From contig CAYRNY010000005.1 in assembly GCA_964425755.1 (NCBI GenBank), positions 62,001-126,000 of the forward strand: a stretch of DNA of 64,000 nt. Reading direction: 5' to 3'. The stretch is from CAYRNY01 sp964425755 (GTDB taxonomy: Bacteria; Chloroflexota; Anaerolineae; Aggregatilineales; Aggregatilineaceae). The position numbers and the translations under genes were made by a program. The notes under the pieces were generated by a model. That model saw only the letters and a program-made list of their open reading frames with translations. It was not told the origin of the DNA and did no database searches. Shown here in pieces: positions 42,329-50,403 of this stretch; position 1 is the stretch's first letter, and every line of letters begins with the position of its first letter.

Positions 42329-42895
42329 ACAGTTCTCTCCTAACTTTCTGCGAACAGCTTGCGGGATGATTAGGTCGTGTTGGCATTCTGGAGGGGCGTT
42401 TCGCATCCCGCGAAAACGCCGGCACGGCCCAATCACAGCGTCATTGCGCGTAATGGTCTTCGGTCCTGTTGCCGGCCTGCAGCGCCGGAATCGTCAGGCG
42501 GGGGCGGGCAACTCTGGTGATTTTGGCGCGTCTCGGCCAAGCCACCAAGTGAATAAACACACTAGAAACTATGACGACTGGTACCAGCGATCAACAATAC
42601 CGTGTCCGGTGCGGATCGTCAACATTAATGCGGCGCATTTTGGGGATCACATATCCCCGAAGTGGCCTATTCGAAAATCCATCACCTGCCCGGTTAAGCC
42701 GCGCCGGATTCAAGTTATGCTGAGCTTGGTAAGATGTGCGGTTTGCGTCCTGTGCCGACTCGCAGGGCCGCACCGCGCCGGGACCTGTAACAGTCCCGGC
42801 AAGCAAGCAAAACATACGACGAGCGAGGCTGACGGTGCAAACCAGTCACTGGCAGCCAACGATCAAAATCGGCCAGCATTCTTGGAGGAAACAGC
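42329..42895. other. 567-bp gap: ppdK leader and divergent promoter region
   Basis: On the minus strand TTGACG (42622-42617), a 17-bp spacer and TATTGT (42599-42594) form a good ppdK promoter, with transcription starting near 42587. The leader holds a hairpin GGCGTTT / AAACGCC extended by CGC/GCG (42395-42420), and a GCGGGATG in that hairpin can alternatively pair with CATCCCGC nearer the start (42361-42368). A small palindrome GGGGAT / ATCCCC is near 42640. For the plus-strand gene only weak promoter candidates (TATGCT 42716-42721, TAAGAT 42730-42735) and faint heptamer periodicity (~42840-42870) are seen. No gene is supported here. Confidence 0.55.
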
Positions 42896-43276
42896 ATGAC
42901 GAACGCCTTAGAGCAGGTCAAGAAGGACATGAAGGTTTACGACGCGCACGGCGCGGCGATCGGGCGCGTCAAAGATGTGCAGTTCGGCTCAGGGGGCACG
43001 ACCCCGGACACGGAAGACGAAATGCAGCCGGGGCTGCCACTGACGGTGGCGGCGTCGCCCGACCGGTCAGAAGGCGGCCCGGTGGTGCTGCCCAAACCTG
43101 TGGAAGAGCTGAACCTGCCGGAAGAAGTGCACAGGCGGCTGCAGATGGATGGCTATGTCAGGCTGGATGCTGGCCTCCTGCGCGCCGACCGGCTGGTTCT
43201 GCCCGATCAGATCGCGAGCGTGGACGCGGAGGGTGTCCGCCTGGGTGTCACGCGTGACGGCTTGCTCAAAGCCTGA
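42896..43276 (+). CDS. PRC-barrel-like protein, unknown function
   Basis: A 126-residue protein. VKKDMKVYDAHGAAIGRVKDVQFG resembles the opening strands of PRC-barrel/DUF2171 domains, and a second strand group (YVRLDAGLLRADRLVLPDQIASVDAEGVRLGVT) completes a small beta barrel. Function unknown; such proteins are often linked to stress responses or photosynthetic reaction-centre-like barrels. A strong GGAGGAAA site precedes the ATG, and a terminator follows. Confidence 0.65.
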   Translation: MTNALEQVKKDMKVYDAHGAAIGRVKDVQFGSGGTTPDTEDEMQPGLPLTVAASPDRSEGGPVVLPKPVEELNLPEEVHRRLQMDGYVRLDAGLLRADRLVLPDQIASVDAEGVRLGVTRDGLLKA

Positions 43277-43302
43277 CCATAAACGCTATCGCGGTGAGAA
43301 CG

Positions 43303-43332
43303 AGGGACCTGCTAACCGTAGGTCCCTTTTTG
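43303..43332 (+). terminator. Terminator of the PRC-like gene
   Basis: A perfect 8-bp stem AGGGACCT / AGGTCCCT (43303-43310 with 43320-43327) is followed by TTTTT. Confidence 0.88.
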
Positions 43333-43382
43333 TGTTTCCTGCGGCGTGTTACCCGCGCGGGCAAACCGTTGGGCTGGCAGAC

Positions 43383-43411
43383 TTGACATTCACACCGGGT
43401 CGCGCAATAGT
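43383..43411 (+). promoter_or_regulatory. Promoter of the TolB-SH3 gene
   Basis: TTGACA (43383-43388), a 17-bp spacer and AATAGT (43406-43411). The leader to ATG 43563 is ~145 bases. Confidence 0.6.
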
Positions 43412-43562
43412 TTTAGCGTGTGCGAGGTGGTAGGATGTACACGTGTGGGCAAGCTGTCCCGCACGCGGGGCCGGTGCCCGGCTGTGCGTGGAAGAGCGTA
43501 GGAAGTGGTGTGGAAAGCTGGCATGCCGCCAGGGAATGCACCTGTGGAGGGAGAACAGACTA

Positions 43563-44852
43563 ATGAGACAACGGCGGTTAGCGGCAGGAATGATCGCGCT
43601 GGTGCTGGTGCTGAGCATGTTGCCGGCAGTTCCGGGCGCGGCACGTGCGCAAGATGGCGGTGATTTTGCGGTACCTGACGGACGTATCGTCGTGGGCGAT
43701 GATGCGGGCCTGTACGTGATCAACGCCGGCGGCAGCGACAAGACGTACCTGGTCGAGGAAAACGACCCGGAGTGCTGGCTGCGTGATGGCGCGTGGAGTC
43801 CCGACGCGACGCGGATCATGTTCAGCTACATCTGCGGCGGCGAGTCGCCCGGCGATTGGCGTCCGGACCCGGAGCGCACCGATCTACGCGAGCGCACGGC
43901 GAATGTGTACGTTTATGACTTTGCGACGCAAGAGGCGAGCGAACTCGTGCCCGGCGACGGGATTCACCAGGATTACGCCGGCGACTGGCACCCGGACGGC
44001 AGCAGCATTGTGATCTACTCGGATCGCGATGCGAGCGAGACGTTCAACTTCTACCGCTACGACCTGGAGTCGGGCGAGCTCACGCAGTTGACCACGTTCG
44101 ACACCAATGCCAGCCGCGTTTCATTTGACCCTGGCGGGCGCTTTCTGCTGTACAACCGGCGTGTTGTGGACACCAACAGCATCCGCTTTGAGGTGCGCGC
44201 GTACGACCTGGTGGAAGAGCGAGAGATCAGCGTCGCGGAAGGTTTTACGCCGAACTGGAGCCCAGATGGGACGTGGATCGCGTATGCCACCGAGGGCACA
44301 GAAGCCGACGTTTTTGTGATGCCCGCTGCTTGTATCCTGAATGGTGGTGGCTGTAACCCGGCAGCCGACGCGCGGAACGTGACGCAATCGCCGAACGTGA
44401 GCGAGCGCGAGCCGGTCTTCAGCCCGGACCAGACCCAGTTGGTTTACGTGCGCGATGTGGACGATTCGCCCGGTACGCTGACGTGGGATATCTTCCGCCA
44501 CGATCTGCGCACCGGGCTGCTGGAAAACCTGACCGACACCGAGTCGGTGGACGAGCGCCATCGCGGGTGGGAGCCGGTGGACGTTGAACCGGTCGCGGTT
44601 GCGGATGTGCTGCCGGTGGTCGTGCGCGTGCGGACTGCCGAAGGCGCGGCGAACCTGCGCAGCGAGCCGACGACGAACAGCGATATTGTCGGCGTGCTGC
44701 CTGCCGAGACCGTGCTGATCGTGCAGGGCGCGACGGCGGATCGCCAGTGGTATCGCGTGACGATCCCCGGCGATGGCGCGCAGGCGTGGATTTACAACAC
44801 GTTGATCGTGACGGTGGCCGGTGACCTGGACAGCGTGCCCCAGGCGCGCTGA
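43563..44852 (+). CDS. Secreted beta-propeller (TolB/PD40-like) protein with C-terminal SH3 domain
   Basis: A 429-residue exported protein. ATG 43563 (good GGAGGGAG site) starts a signal peptide (RRLAAGMIALVLVLSML ... ARAQ). About six PD40-type blades follow, with phrases such as GAWSPDATRIMF, GDWHPDGSSIVIYSDRD, PNWSPDGTWIAYAT and PVFSPDQTQLVYVRD. The last ~75 residues are a bacterial SH3 domain (AANLRSEPTTNSDIVGVLPAETVLIVQG ... QWYRVTIPG). It probably binds envelope components or peptides outside the cell; no enzyme motif is seen. The frame is open further upstream (43443) without a signal-peptide-like sequence. Confidence 0.82.
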   Translation: MRQRRLAAGMIALVLVLSMLPAVPGAARAQDGGDFAVPDGRIVVGDDAGLYVINAGGSDKTYLVEENDPECWLRDGAWSPDATRIMFSYICGGESPGDWRPDPERTDLRERTANVYVYDFATQEASELVPGDGIHQDYAGDWHPDGSSIVIYSDRDASETFNFYRYDLESGELTQLTTFDTNASRVSFDPGGRFLLYNRRVVDTNSIRFEVRAYDLVEEREISVAEGFTPNWSPDGTWIAYATEGTEADVFVMPAACILNGGGCNPAADARNVTQSPNVSEREPVFSPDQTQLVYVRDVDDSPGTLTWDIFRHDLRTGLLENLTDTESVDERHRGWEPVDVEPVAVADVLPVVVRVRTAEGAANLRSEPTTNSDIVGVLPAETVLIVQGATADRQWYRVTIPGDGAQAWIYNTLIVTVAGDLDSVPQAR

Positions 44853-44905
44853 GCGCGCGGCGTTGGTGCACAGGTGCGGTGAAGGTCTTCCGGGCAAATA
44901 TCACG

Positions 44906-44946
44906 ACGGGATGCGGGCGGCGGGGTCGCCCTGGCATCCCGTTTTG
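44906..44946 (+). terminator. Terminator of the TolB-SH3 gene
   Basis: A 9-bp perfect stem ACGGGATGC / GCATCCCGT (44906-44914 with 44934-44942) and a TTTTG run. Confidence 0.85.
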
Positions 44947-45048
44947 TGTGTCGCGCGGGGTGACGGTCGTGATCACGGTTCGATTTCCCACGATTGGCGT
45001 AACGGGCTAAACTCAATTATCCTCTGCTTTAAGAAAGGAGGCACGGGC

Positions 45049-46191
45049 ATGGATATTTTGACGCAAGATGTACTGAAGACCCTGACCCAAACAGAAGGGG
45101 AATGGTGCGTATCTATTTTTATGCCAACCGTGCGCGCCGGGTCGGAGGCTCAGCAGAACCCGATCCGGTTAAAGAATCTGCTGCGAACCGCTGAGGAGGA
45201 TTTGAAGGCTGTTGGCCTGCGCGCCCCAGATGTCGACGCGCAGTTGGGGCCGATCCGCGGGCTGCTGGATGATGCTGATCTGTGGCGAAACGTGAGCGAC
45301 GGGCTGGCGATATTCGCCGGGCCGGACCACTTCAGCTATTACCGGCTGCCGATCGTGTTTGAGGAAATGGTCGCCGTGCGGCGGCGGTTTCACATCAAAC
45401 CGTTGCTCTCACTGCTCAGCGGGGATGGACGCTTTTACCTGCTGGCGCTCAGCAAGGACCAGGTGCGCCTGTTGGAAGGATCGCGCGATAGTGTGCACGA
45501 GTTTGATCTCGAAGGCGTGCCGGAAAGCCTGGCCGAGGCGTTACGCTATGACGAGCCGCAGCGCATGATGCGCGCGGCAGCGACCAGCGGCGGGCCGGTG
45601 TTTCATGGGGGTAGTGCGGCGGACGACACGAACGCCAAACAGGATATCTTGCGCTACTTCCAGATGATCGATCGCGGGCTGCGCGAGCTAATCGCGGACA
45701 AAAACATCCCGCTGGTCGTGGCCGGGGTGGATTACCTGCTGCCGCTGTATCGTGACGCGAACACCTATCCGCACCTGATGCAAAAGGGCCTGACCGGTAA
45801 CCCCGAGACGCTGAGCGCGAAGGACCTGCACGCGCGGGCGTGGGAGATCGTCAAGCCGTACTTTGCGCAGGCACAGGCGGCAGCCGCCGAACTGTACGAC
45901 GAGCTGGCCGGGCGGGACGACGAGCGCGCCTCGAACCATGTCGTGACCGTCGTTCGCGCGGCGGTTGAAGGGCGCGTTTCGGTGCTGTTTGTGGCGAAAG
46001 ACGTGCAGCAGTGGGGTGTTTACCGCGCGCACAGTCACAAGGTTCACGGGCACCCGCAGCGCCAGCCGGGCGACCAAGACTTGCTCGATGTGGCCGCCGT
46101 TGAGACGTTCCTCGGCGGGGGGACGGTCTACGTCGTGGACCGGGACGCGGTCCCCGGTGGCGGTGTGCTGGCGGCGGTGTTCCGCTACTGA
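45049..46191 (+). CDS. Archaeo-eukaryotic release-factor-like protein (baeRF family)
   Basis: A 380-residue soluble protein that I assign to the bacterial archaeo-eukaryotic-release-factor-like group (baeRF7-type). Supporting features are the N-terminal CVSIFMPTVRAG, RLKNLLRTAEEDL, the central FYLLALSKDQVRLLEGSRDSVHEFDL (typical of the eRF1-like domain), HGGSAADD, and a C-terminal VLFVAKDVQQWGVYRAHSH. A role in ribosome rescue or translation stress is proposed for the family but unproven. ATG 45049 sits behind a strong AAAGGAGG site, which rules out longer open-frame starts back to 44821. Confidence 0.75.
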   Translation: MDILTQDVLKTLTQTEGEWCVSIFMPTVRAGSEAQQNPIRLKNLLRTAEEDLKAVGLRAPDVDAQLGPIRGLLDDADLWRNVSDGLAIFAGPDHFSYYRLPIVFEEMVAVRRRFHIKPLLSLLSGDGRFYLLALSKDQVRLLEGSRDSVHEFDLEGVPESLAEALRYDEPQRMMRAAATSGGPVFHGGSAADDTNAKQDILRYFQMIDRGLRELIADKNIPLVVAGVDYLLPLYRDANTYPHLMQKGLTGNPETLSAKDLHARAWEIVKPYFAQAQAAAAELYDELAGRDDERASNHVVTVVRAAVEGRVSVLFVAKDVQQWGVYRAHSHKVHGHPQRQPGDQDLLDVAAVETFLGGGTVYVVDRDAVPGGGVLAAVFRY

Positions 46192-46251
46192 CGCGGCGCG
46201 GTGCCGGGCGGCGTCAGGTCGCCTGGTGTGTGAATTGCAACATGCTAACAG

Positions 46252-46290
46252 CACGAGCCTGGGGTAGACTCCGGGCTCGTGTTTCGTTTG
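46252..46290 (+). terminator. Terminator of the baeRF-like gene
   Basis: An 8-bp stem CACGAGCC / GGCTCGTG (46252-46259 with 46274-46281) is followed by TTTCGTTT. Confidence 0.8.
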
Positions 46291-46319
46291 GCGGATGGTG
46301 AGCGAAAGTTAGTGGCTCC

Positions 46320-47228
46320 GTGAGCACGATCCTGGTGTCGGGTTTGATCAACATCGAGACGACGGTGCAGGTCGAGCGTTTTCCGATTGACTATGCCCCT
46401 GTCCGCTACCCGTTCTTCGGCATCGATTCGACGGTGTCCGGCGTGGGGTACAACGTGGCGAAGGCGCTCACCACGCTGGGCGACAGCGTACGCTTTGTGT
46501 CGCTGCTTGGCAGGGACCTCGGCGCGACGATCGTGCAGGCGCAGTTGAAAGCGGACGGAATCCCGCGTGGCTACGTGGTGCAAGAACTGGACGCGACACC
46601 ACGCTCGGTGATCCTCTACGAGCCAGGCGGCAGGCGCATGATCAACGTGGATTTGAAGGACGTGCAGGACCGTGCATACCCGCCGGTGCTGTTTGAGCAG
46701 GCAGCACACGGCGTCGATCTGGCCGTCTTATGTAACGTCAATTTCTCGCGCCCGTTCCTGGCGTGGGCGCGCGAGCGCGGCATCCCGATCGCGACCGACG
46801 TGCACGCGGTCGGGGACCTGCACAGCCCCTACGATGGCGCGTTCATGGCGGCAGCGGATATCCTGTTCATGAGCGACGAGCACCTGCCCGCCGACCCGGA
46901 GACGTGGACGCGGCAGGTGTGGGCGCATTACGCCCCGGCGATCACGGTGATCGGGTTGGGGGGCAATGGGGCGCTGCTCGGTGTGCGTGACGCGGGCCGG
47001 ATCACGCGCGTCCCGGCGGTGCAGACGCGCCCGGTTGTCAATACGATCGGGGCGGGGGACGCGCTGTTCTCCGCGTTCGTGCACACTTACGCCCGCACAG
47101 GCGATCCCGACCTGGCGATCCGTAAGGCAGTGGTGTTCGCTTCGTGGAAGATCGGCGTCGCGGGGGCGGCAGATGGCTTTTTGACGGCGGCGGCGCTTGA
47201 TGATCTGTACGCGCAACGAAACGGCTGA
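46320..47228 (+). CDS. PfkB-family carbohydrate kinase
   Basis: A 302-residue ribokinase-fold sugar or nucleoside kinase with the C-terminal PfkB signature NTIGAGDALFSAF (catalytic Asp) and the N-terminal substrate region VSGVGYNVAKALTTLG (variant of the GG motif). The substrate is not evident. The start is GTG 46320, the first plausible codon; no strong ribosome site is seen. Its TGA abuts the TGA of the convergent gene on the opposite strand, forming a shared TGATCA at 47226-47231. Confidence 0.85.
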   Translation: MSTILVSGLINIETTVQVERFPIDYAPVRYPFFGIDSTVSGVGYNVAKALTTLGDSVRFVSLLGRDLGATIVQAQLKADGIPRGYVVQELDATPRSVILYEPGGRRMINVDLKDVQDRAYPPVLFEQAAHGVDLAVLCNVNFSRPFLAWARERGIPIATDVHAVGDLHSPYDGAFMAAADILFMSDEHLPADPETWTRQVWAHYAPAITVIGLGGNGALLGVRDAGRITRVPAVQTRPVVNTIGAGDALFSAFVHTYARTGDPDLAIRKAVVFASWKIGVAGAADGFLTAAALDDLYAQRNG

Positions 47229-47951
47229 TCAGTCGATCCCATCGACGGCCAGCGCCGGGTTATCCGGCCCCAGCACGTCCGCGTGGAACTCAGCATCCGG
47301 CACATGCTGCGCGAGCAGCGCGCGCAGGTCGTCCAGCGCGGCGCGAACATCCGCTTCGGCCTCGTCGTGCACGCCCTCGATCGTGACCAGCGCCTCGGTG
47401 GTATCCGGGCGCGACGCGCTGTGATCGCTCTGCCGCCAGCACCAGCGCCGCGCGAAGATCAGGTCGTCCTCGTCGGCGAAGATCACCTCGCCCGGCTCCG
47501 GGTGTGTCACGTCGGACCCGCCCAGGTCGGTGAAGCGCTCGTCACCGTCGGCGAACTGCACCGTCAGCGTGCCGGTGATGTGCCGCCGATCCACGAACGC
47601 GACCGGCAGCGCGTAGCGGATGCTCAGCAGGTTGCCGATATCGACCAGCAGGTTCAGCGAGGGGATGTCGCCGGACTTGGTCAGGCGGCGCAGCAGCGCT
47701 TCGGCGGCGTTGCGATACTTGGTCGGCGGCACGCCGAACGCGCTGAACACGCGCCGCCACGCCTGCAGCGATTCGACCTCCGACAGCGGCGTGTCCCCGA
47801 TGCGCGCCAGGACCGCTTCTTGTTCGGCGGTATACGCGGCTTTAAGCGCATCCGGCGAAGGACCGTTCGACAGGCCGCGCACGTAGGCGATCCCGCCGCG
47901 AATGGCGGGGAACTGCTCCAGGATGTCGGGGGCGTATTGAAACAGAATCAT
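47229..47951 (-). CDS. B3/B4 (PheRS-beta-like) domain protein
   Basis: A 240-residue stand-alone B3/B4 domain, the tRNA-editing module found in the beta subunit of phenylalanyl-tRNA synthetase. SLQAWRRVFSAFGVPPTKYRNAAEALLRRL and NLLVDIGNLLSIRYALPVAFVDRR are characteristic. Stand-alone versions are thought to hydrolyse mischarged tRNA or act on similar substrates, but are poorly characterised. Convergent with the PfkB gene with no gap. Confidence 0.82.
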   Translation of the reverse strand: MILFQYAPDILEQFPAIRGGIAYVRGLSNGPSPDALKAAYTAEQEAVLARIGDTPLSEVESLQAWRRVFSAFGVPPTKYRNAAEALLRRLTKSGDIPSLNLLVDIGNLLSIRYALPVAFVDRRHITGTLTVQFADGDERFTDLGGSDVTHPEPGEVIFADEDDLIFARRWCWRQSDHSASRPDTTEALVTIEGVHDEAEADVRAALDDLRALLAQHVPDAEFHADVLGPDNPALAVDGID

Positions 47952-48005
47952 GTGCTCCGGTCCTCAGGATAATAACGGTGGCCGGTGGGTCCGGCGACCG
48001 GGTGC

Positions 48006-48323
48006 TCAGTCGTCGTCGAAACCGATCTGGATATCGTCGCCTTCCACGCGCACGAGGAACCAGGGCACATCCACGACTGCCGGCATGCTCAACACCTTGC
48101 CGTTGCGGATGTCAAAGCGCGCGCCATGACGCGGGCACTCGATCTCGTAGCCGTCGAGATCGCCTTCGGCCAGCGGTCCGTCGTCGTGCGTGCAGCGATC
48201 TTCGATCGCGTAGTACCTGTCGCTGACGTTGAACACGGCGATGTAGTAGCCCTCGACGTCGAAGACTTCGCGCTCGCCGGGGCCGATTTCGGATGTCTTG
48301 GCAACGCTAACGTAGCGGGTCAA
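48006..48323 (-). CDS. Rieske 2Fe-2S protein (ferredoxin-like)
   Basis: A 105-residue single-domain Rieske protein. Ligands are CTH (Cys44, His46) and CPRH (Cys63, His66). It is a soluble electron carrier of the NirD/oxygenase-ferredoxin type. The start is TTG 48323, supported by a strong GGGAGGT site at a good distance and by homology. It lies downstream of the suf genes and just after the ClpN-M50 gene. Small Rieske proteins often accompany suf clusters, but a functional link here is inference. Confidence 0.85.
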   Translation of the reverse strand: MTRYVSVAKTSEIGPGEREVFDVEGYYIAVFNVSDRYYAIEDRCTHDDGPLAEGDLDGYEIECPRHGARFDIRNGKVLSMPAVVDVPWFLVRVEGDDIQIGFDDD

Positions 48324-48378
48324 TGGTGTTACCTCCCTTAGTGATGTTGTCGATCACGGTGCACCTGGCGCGGCGCGG

Positions 48379-49851
48379 TTACTGCTCAAAGCGCCAGAAC
48401 ATGAACCGTTGGTAGCCTTCATCGATCATCCAGCCGGGGATATCGACGCTGTCGGTCGCCTGGTAGACGTTGCTCCAGAACGCGTTCTGCACCGGCTGGA
48501 TGTACAGGAACAGGAAGAAGATCAGAAAAATACCCATCATGCCGATCTGCCGGAAGCGCATGCGCAGTTCCGGCGTCAGGTACGGCTCGATGATGCCGAA
48601 GCCGTCCAGCGGCGGGATCGGGATCAGGTTGAAGAACACGGCGGTGAATTGCAGCATCGCCAGGAACGCCACCGCCGCCCAGAGCGTGGGATTGTTCCAG
48701 AACGTGACCGCTTCGATGCCGAACGCGGCGCGGAGTTCGTCTTCGGTCATGCCGGGATTGGTGCGCAGCAGGTCATCTTTGCGTTGTTCAAACACGAGAT
48801 TCACACCCACCGCGTGGATATCCACCACGCCGGTCAGGAACGGCAGCGCCAGCAGCAGCGCGAGCAGGAAATTCGCGATCGGCCCGGCAGCGGAGACCGC
48901 CGCGCCCCACCACTGGCTTTTCAGGCGGTGGCGCTCAATATACACCGCGCCACCCGGCAGCCCGATGCCGCCAATCGCCAGGAACACCAGCGGCAGCACG
49001 ATGCTCAGCAGCGGGTGCGTGTACTTCAGCGGGTTGAAGCTGAGGTAACCCTTTTCCCGCACGGTGTGGTCGCCGCCGATGTAGGCTACCGCCGCGTGCG
49101 CGAACTCGTGCAGTGTCACCGAAAAGACCCACCCCACCAGCACGAACGCAAACGTGAACAGCGTCTGGCCCGGCAGCACAAACCACAGGTAGATCAGTAG
49201 CACGACCAGCCCGCCCGCGATCAAGACCCAATTGGGCACGCCGGACACGTCGCGACCTGCGGCGGGCGTCTTGCGTTTGCGCTGCGGGCGCGTCGGGATC
49301 AGCACGAATTCTTCGCGCGCTGGCGGGTTCTGTGGCTGCGTGCGCGGGGACGCGTTGCGATCCGCGTGTGGCGGGGCTGCTTCACTTGCCGTGCCGGATG
49401 GGCCGTTCGTGGGGGGCGTGTAATCGCGCAGGGCGTCGCGCACCACGCCGGATTCGAACGGTAGCGATCGTGCCAGGTCGTGCAACGCGCCACCGGGTTC
49501 CTGCAGCAGGCTGAGCAACAGGTGCCCTTCGTTGAGCGTGTTTTGTTTGGCGGCCTGTGCTTCCTGCTGCATGCGCTCCAGTGCGTTCTGCGCCGCGTTG
49601 GTGTAGCCCTTGACCGCGATCGTCGTGTCACGTTCCATGCCGACGGCGTGCGCGACCTGGCGGTACAGCGCGCGCATGTCCAGGTCGTGCTGGCGGAACA
49701 GCTGATGCACGAACCCGTTATCGTGCTGCAGCAGGCCCAGCATGAGATGTTCCACGTCCAGGTAGGTCGCGTGCCGCCGCTCAGCTTCGCGGCGAGCATG
49801 GTTCAAGACGACGCGCAGGTCATCAGTCAGTTGGTTGTTTTGTAACTGCAT
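48379..49851 (-). CDS. Clp-N domain fused to M50 (site-2-protease-like) intramembrane metalloprotease
   Basis: A 490-residue fusion. Residues 1-145 are a double Clp_N repeat (LNHARREAERRHATYLDVEH; LERMQQEAQAAKQNTLNEGH), the substrate/adaptor-binding module of ClpA/ClpC/ClpB. A Pro/Arg-rich linker (~150-205) leads to a membrane part. The zinc motif HEFAH is at 248-252, and the conserved NLIPIPPLDG at 408-417 carries the third ligand Asp416; about six membrane helices are visible. The combination suggests a membrane protease that recruits substrates or adaptors through the Clp_N module. No PDZ domain is present. The start ATG is supported by GAGAG upstream. Confidence 0.85.
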   Translation of the reverse strand: MQLQNNQLTDDLRVVLNHARREAERRHATYLDVEHLMLGLLQHDNGFVHQLFRQHDLDMRALYRQVAHAVGMERDTTIAVKGYTNAAQNALERMQQEAQAAKQNTLNEGHLLLSLLQEPGGALHDLARSLPFESGVVRDALRDYTPPTNGPSGTASEAAPPHADRNASPRTQPQNPPAREEFVLIPTRPQRKRKTPAAGRDVSGVPNWVLIAGGLVVLLIYLWFVLPGQTLFTFAFVLVGWVFSVTLHEFAHAAVAYIGGDHTVREKGYLSFNPLKYTHPLLSIVLPLVFLAIGGIGLPGGAVYIERHRLKSQWWGAAVSAAGPIANFLLALLLALPFLTGVVDIHAVGVNLVFEQRKDDLLRTNPGMTEDELRAAFGIEAVTFWNNPTLWAAVAFLAMLQFTAVFFNLIPIPPLDGFGIIEPYLTPELRMRFRQIGMMGIFLIFFLFLYIQPVQNAFWSNVYQATDSVDIPGWMIDEGYQRFMFWRFEQ

Positions 49852-49919
49852 GGCGCTCTCGTTTTTGGGTGGCCGGGTAAAGTGTCTGCTGGCGGCGCGC
49901 GCGTGCTGCCGGCCCCGGA

Positions 49920-50324
49920 TTACTCGGAGTCGTCACCTTCTTCGCCGGGCCAGCCCGTGATGCCGTATGCGCCCGCCTTCAACACCTTGAGTGAAAGCAG
50001 CGCGCACTTCAGGCGCGTCGGGCTGAGCTGGATACCGAGCATATCGAGTAATTCCTGCTTGTCAAAACTGCGCAGTTCGTCCAGCGTCTTGCCCAGGATC
50101 GCCTCGCCCAACATCGAAGCGGACGCCTGGCTGATCGTGCAGCCTTCACCTTCCCAGCGCACTTTCACCACGCGGTCGTCGTCGTCCAGTTGCGCGGTGA
50201 GGTGCAGGTGATCGCCGCAGAAAGGGTTTTCGTCCTCGTAGTCGATGTCGGCGGGATCGAGCGGCGCTCCGAAATTACGCGGATTCTGCCCATGGTCGAT
50301 AATGTTGTCGAGATAAAGGTCCAT
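49920..50324 (-). CDS. sufU: Iron-sulfur cluster scaffold SufU
   Basis: A 134-residue IscU/SufU-like scaffold or zinc-dependent sulfurtransferase. The metal ligands are NPFCGD (Cys36, Asp38), GCTIS (Cys62) and LKCALLSLK (Cys107). The 18-20-residue insert between the second and third ligand regions marks it as SufU rather than IscU. It follows sufS by 79 bp. SufU accepts persulfide sulfur from SufS in Gram-positive-like Suf systems. It is the last suf gene here. Confidence 0.92.
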   Translation of the reverse strand: MDLYLDNIIDHGQNPRNFGAPLDPADIDYEDENPFCGDHLHLTAQLDDDDRVVKVRWEGEGCTISQASASMLGEAILGKTLDELRSFDKQELLDMLGIQLSPTRLKCALLSLKVLKAGAYGITGWPGEEGDDSE

Positions 50325-50403
50325 CGTCGTCCTCGTGTGCCTGTGCGTGCGAAAAAGCCGCCGCCCGCCACCTGAAGCGGGGCATCGGGCGTGTGCTGTG
50401 CTG

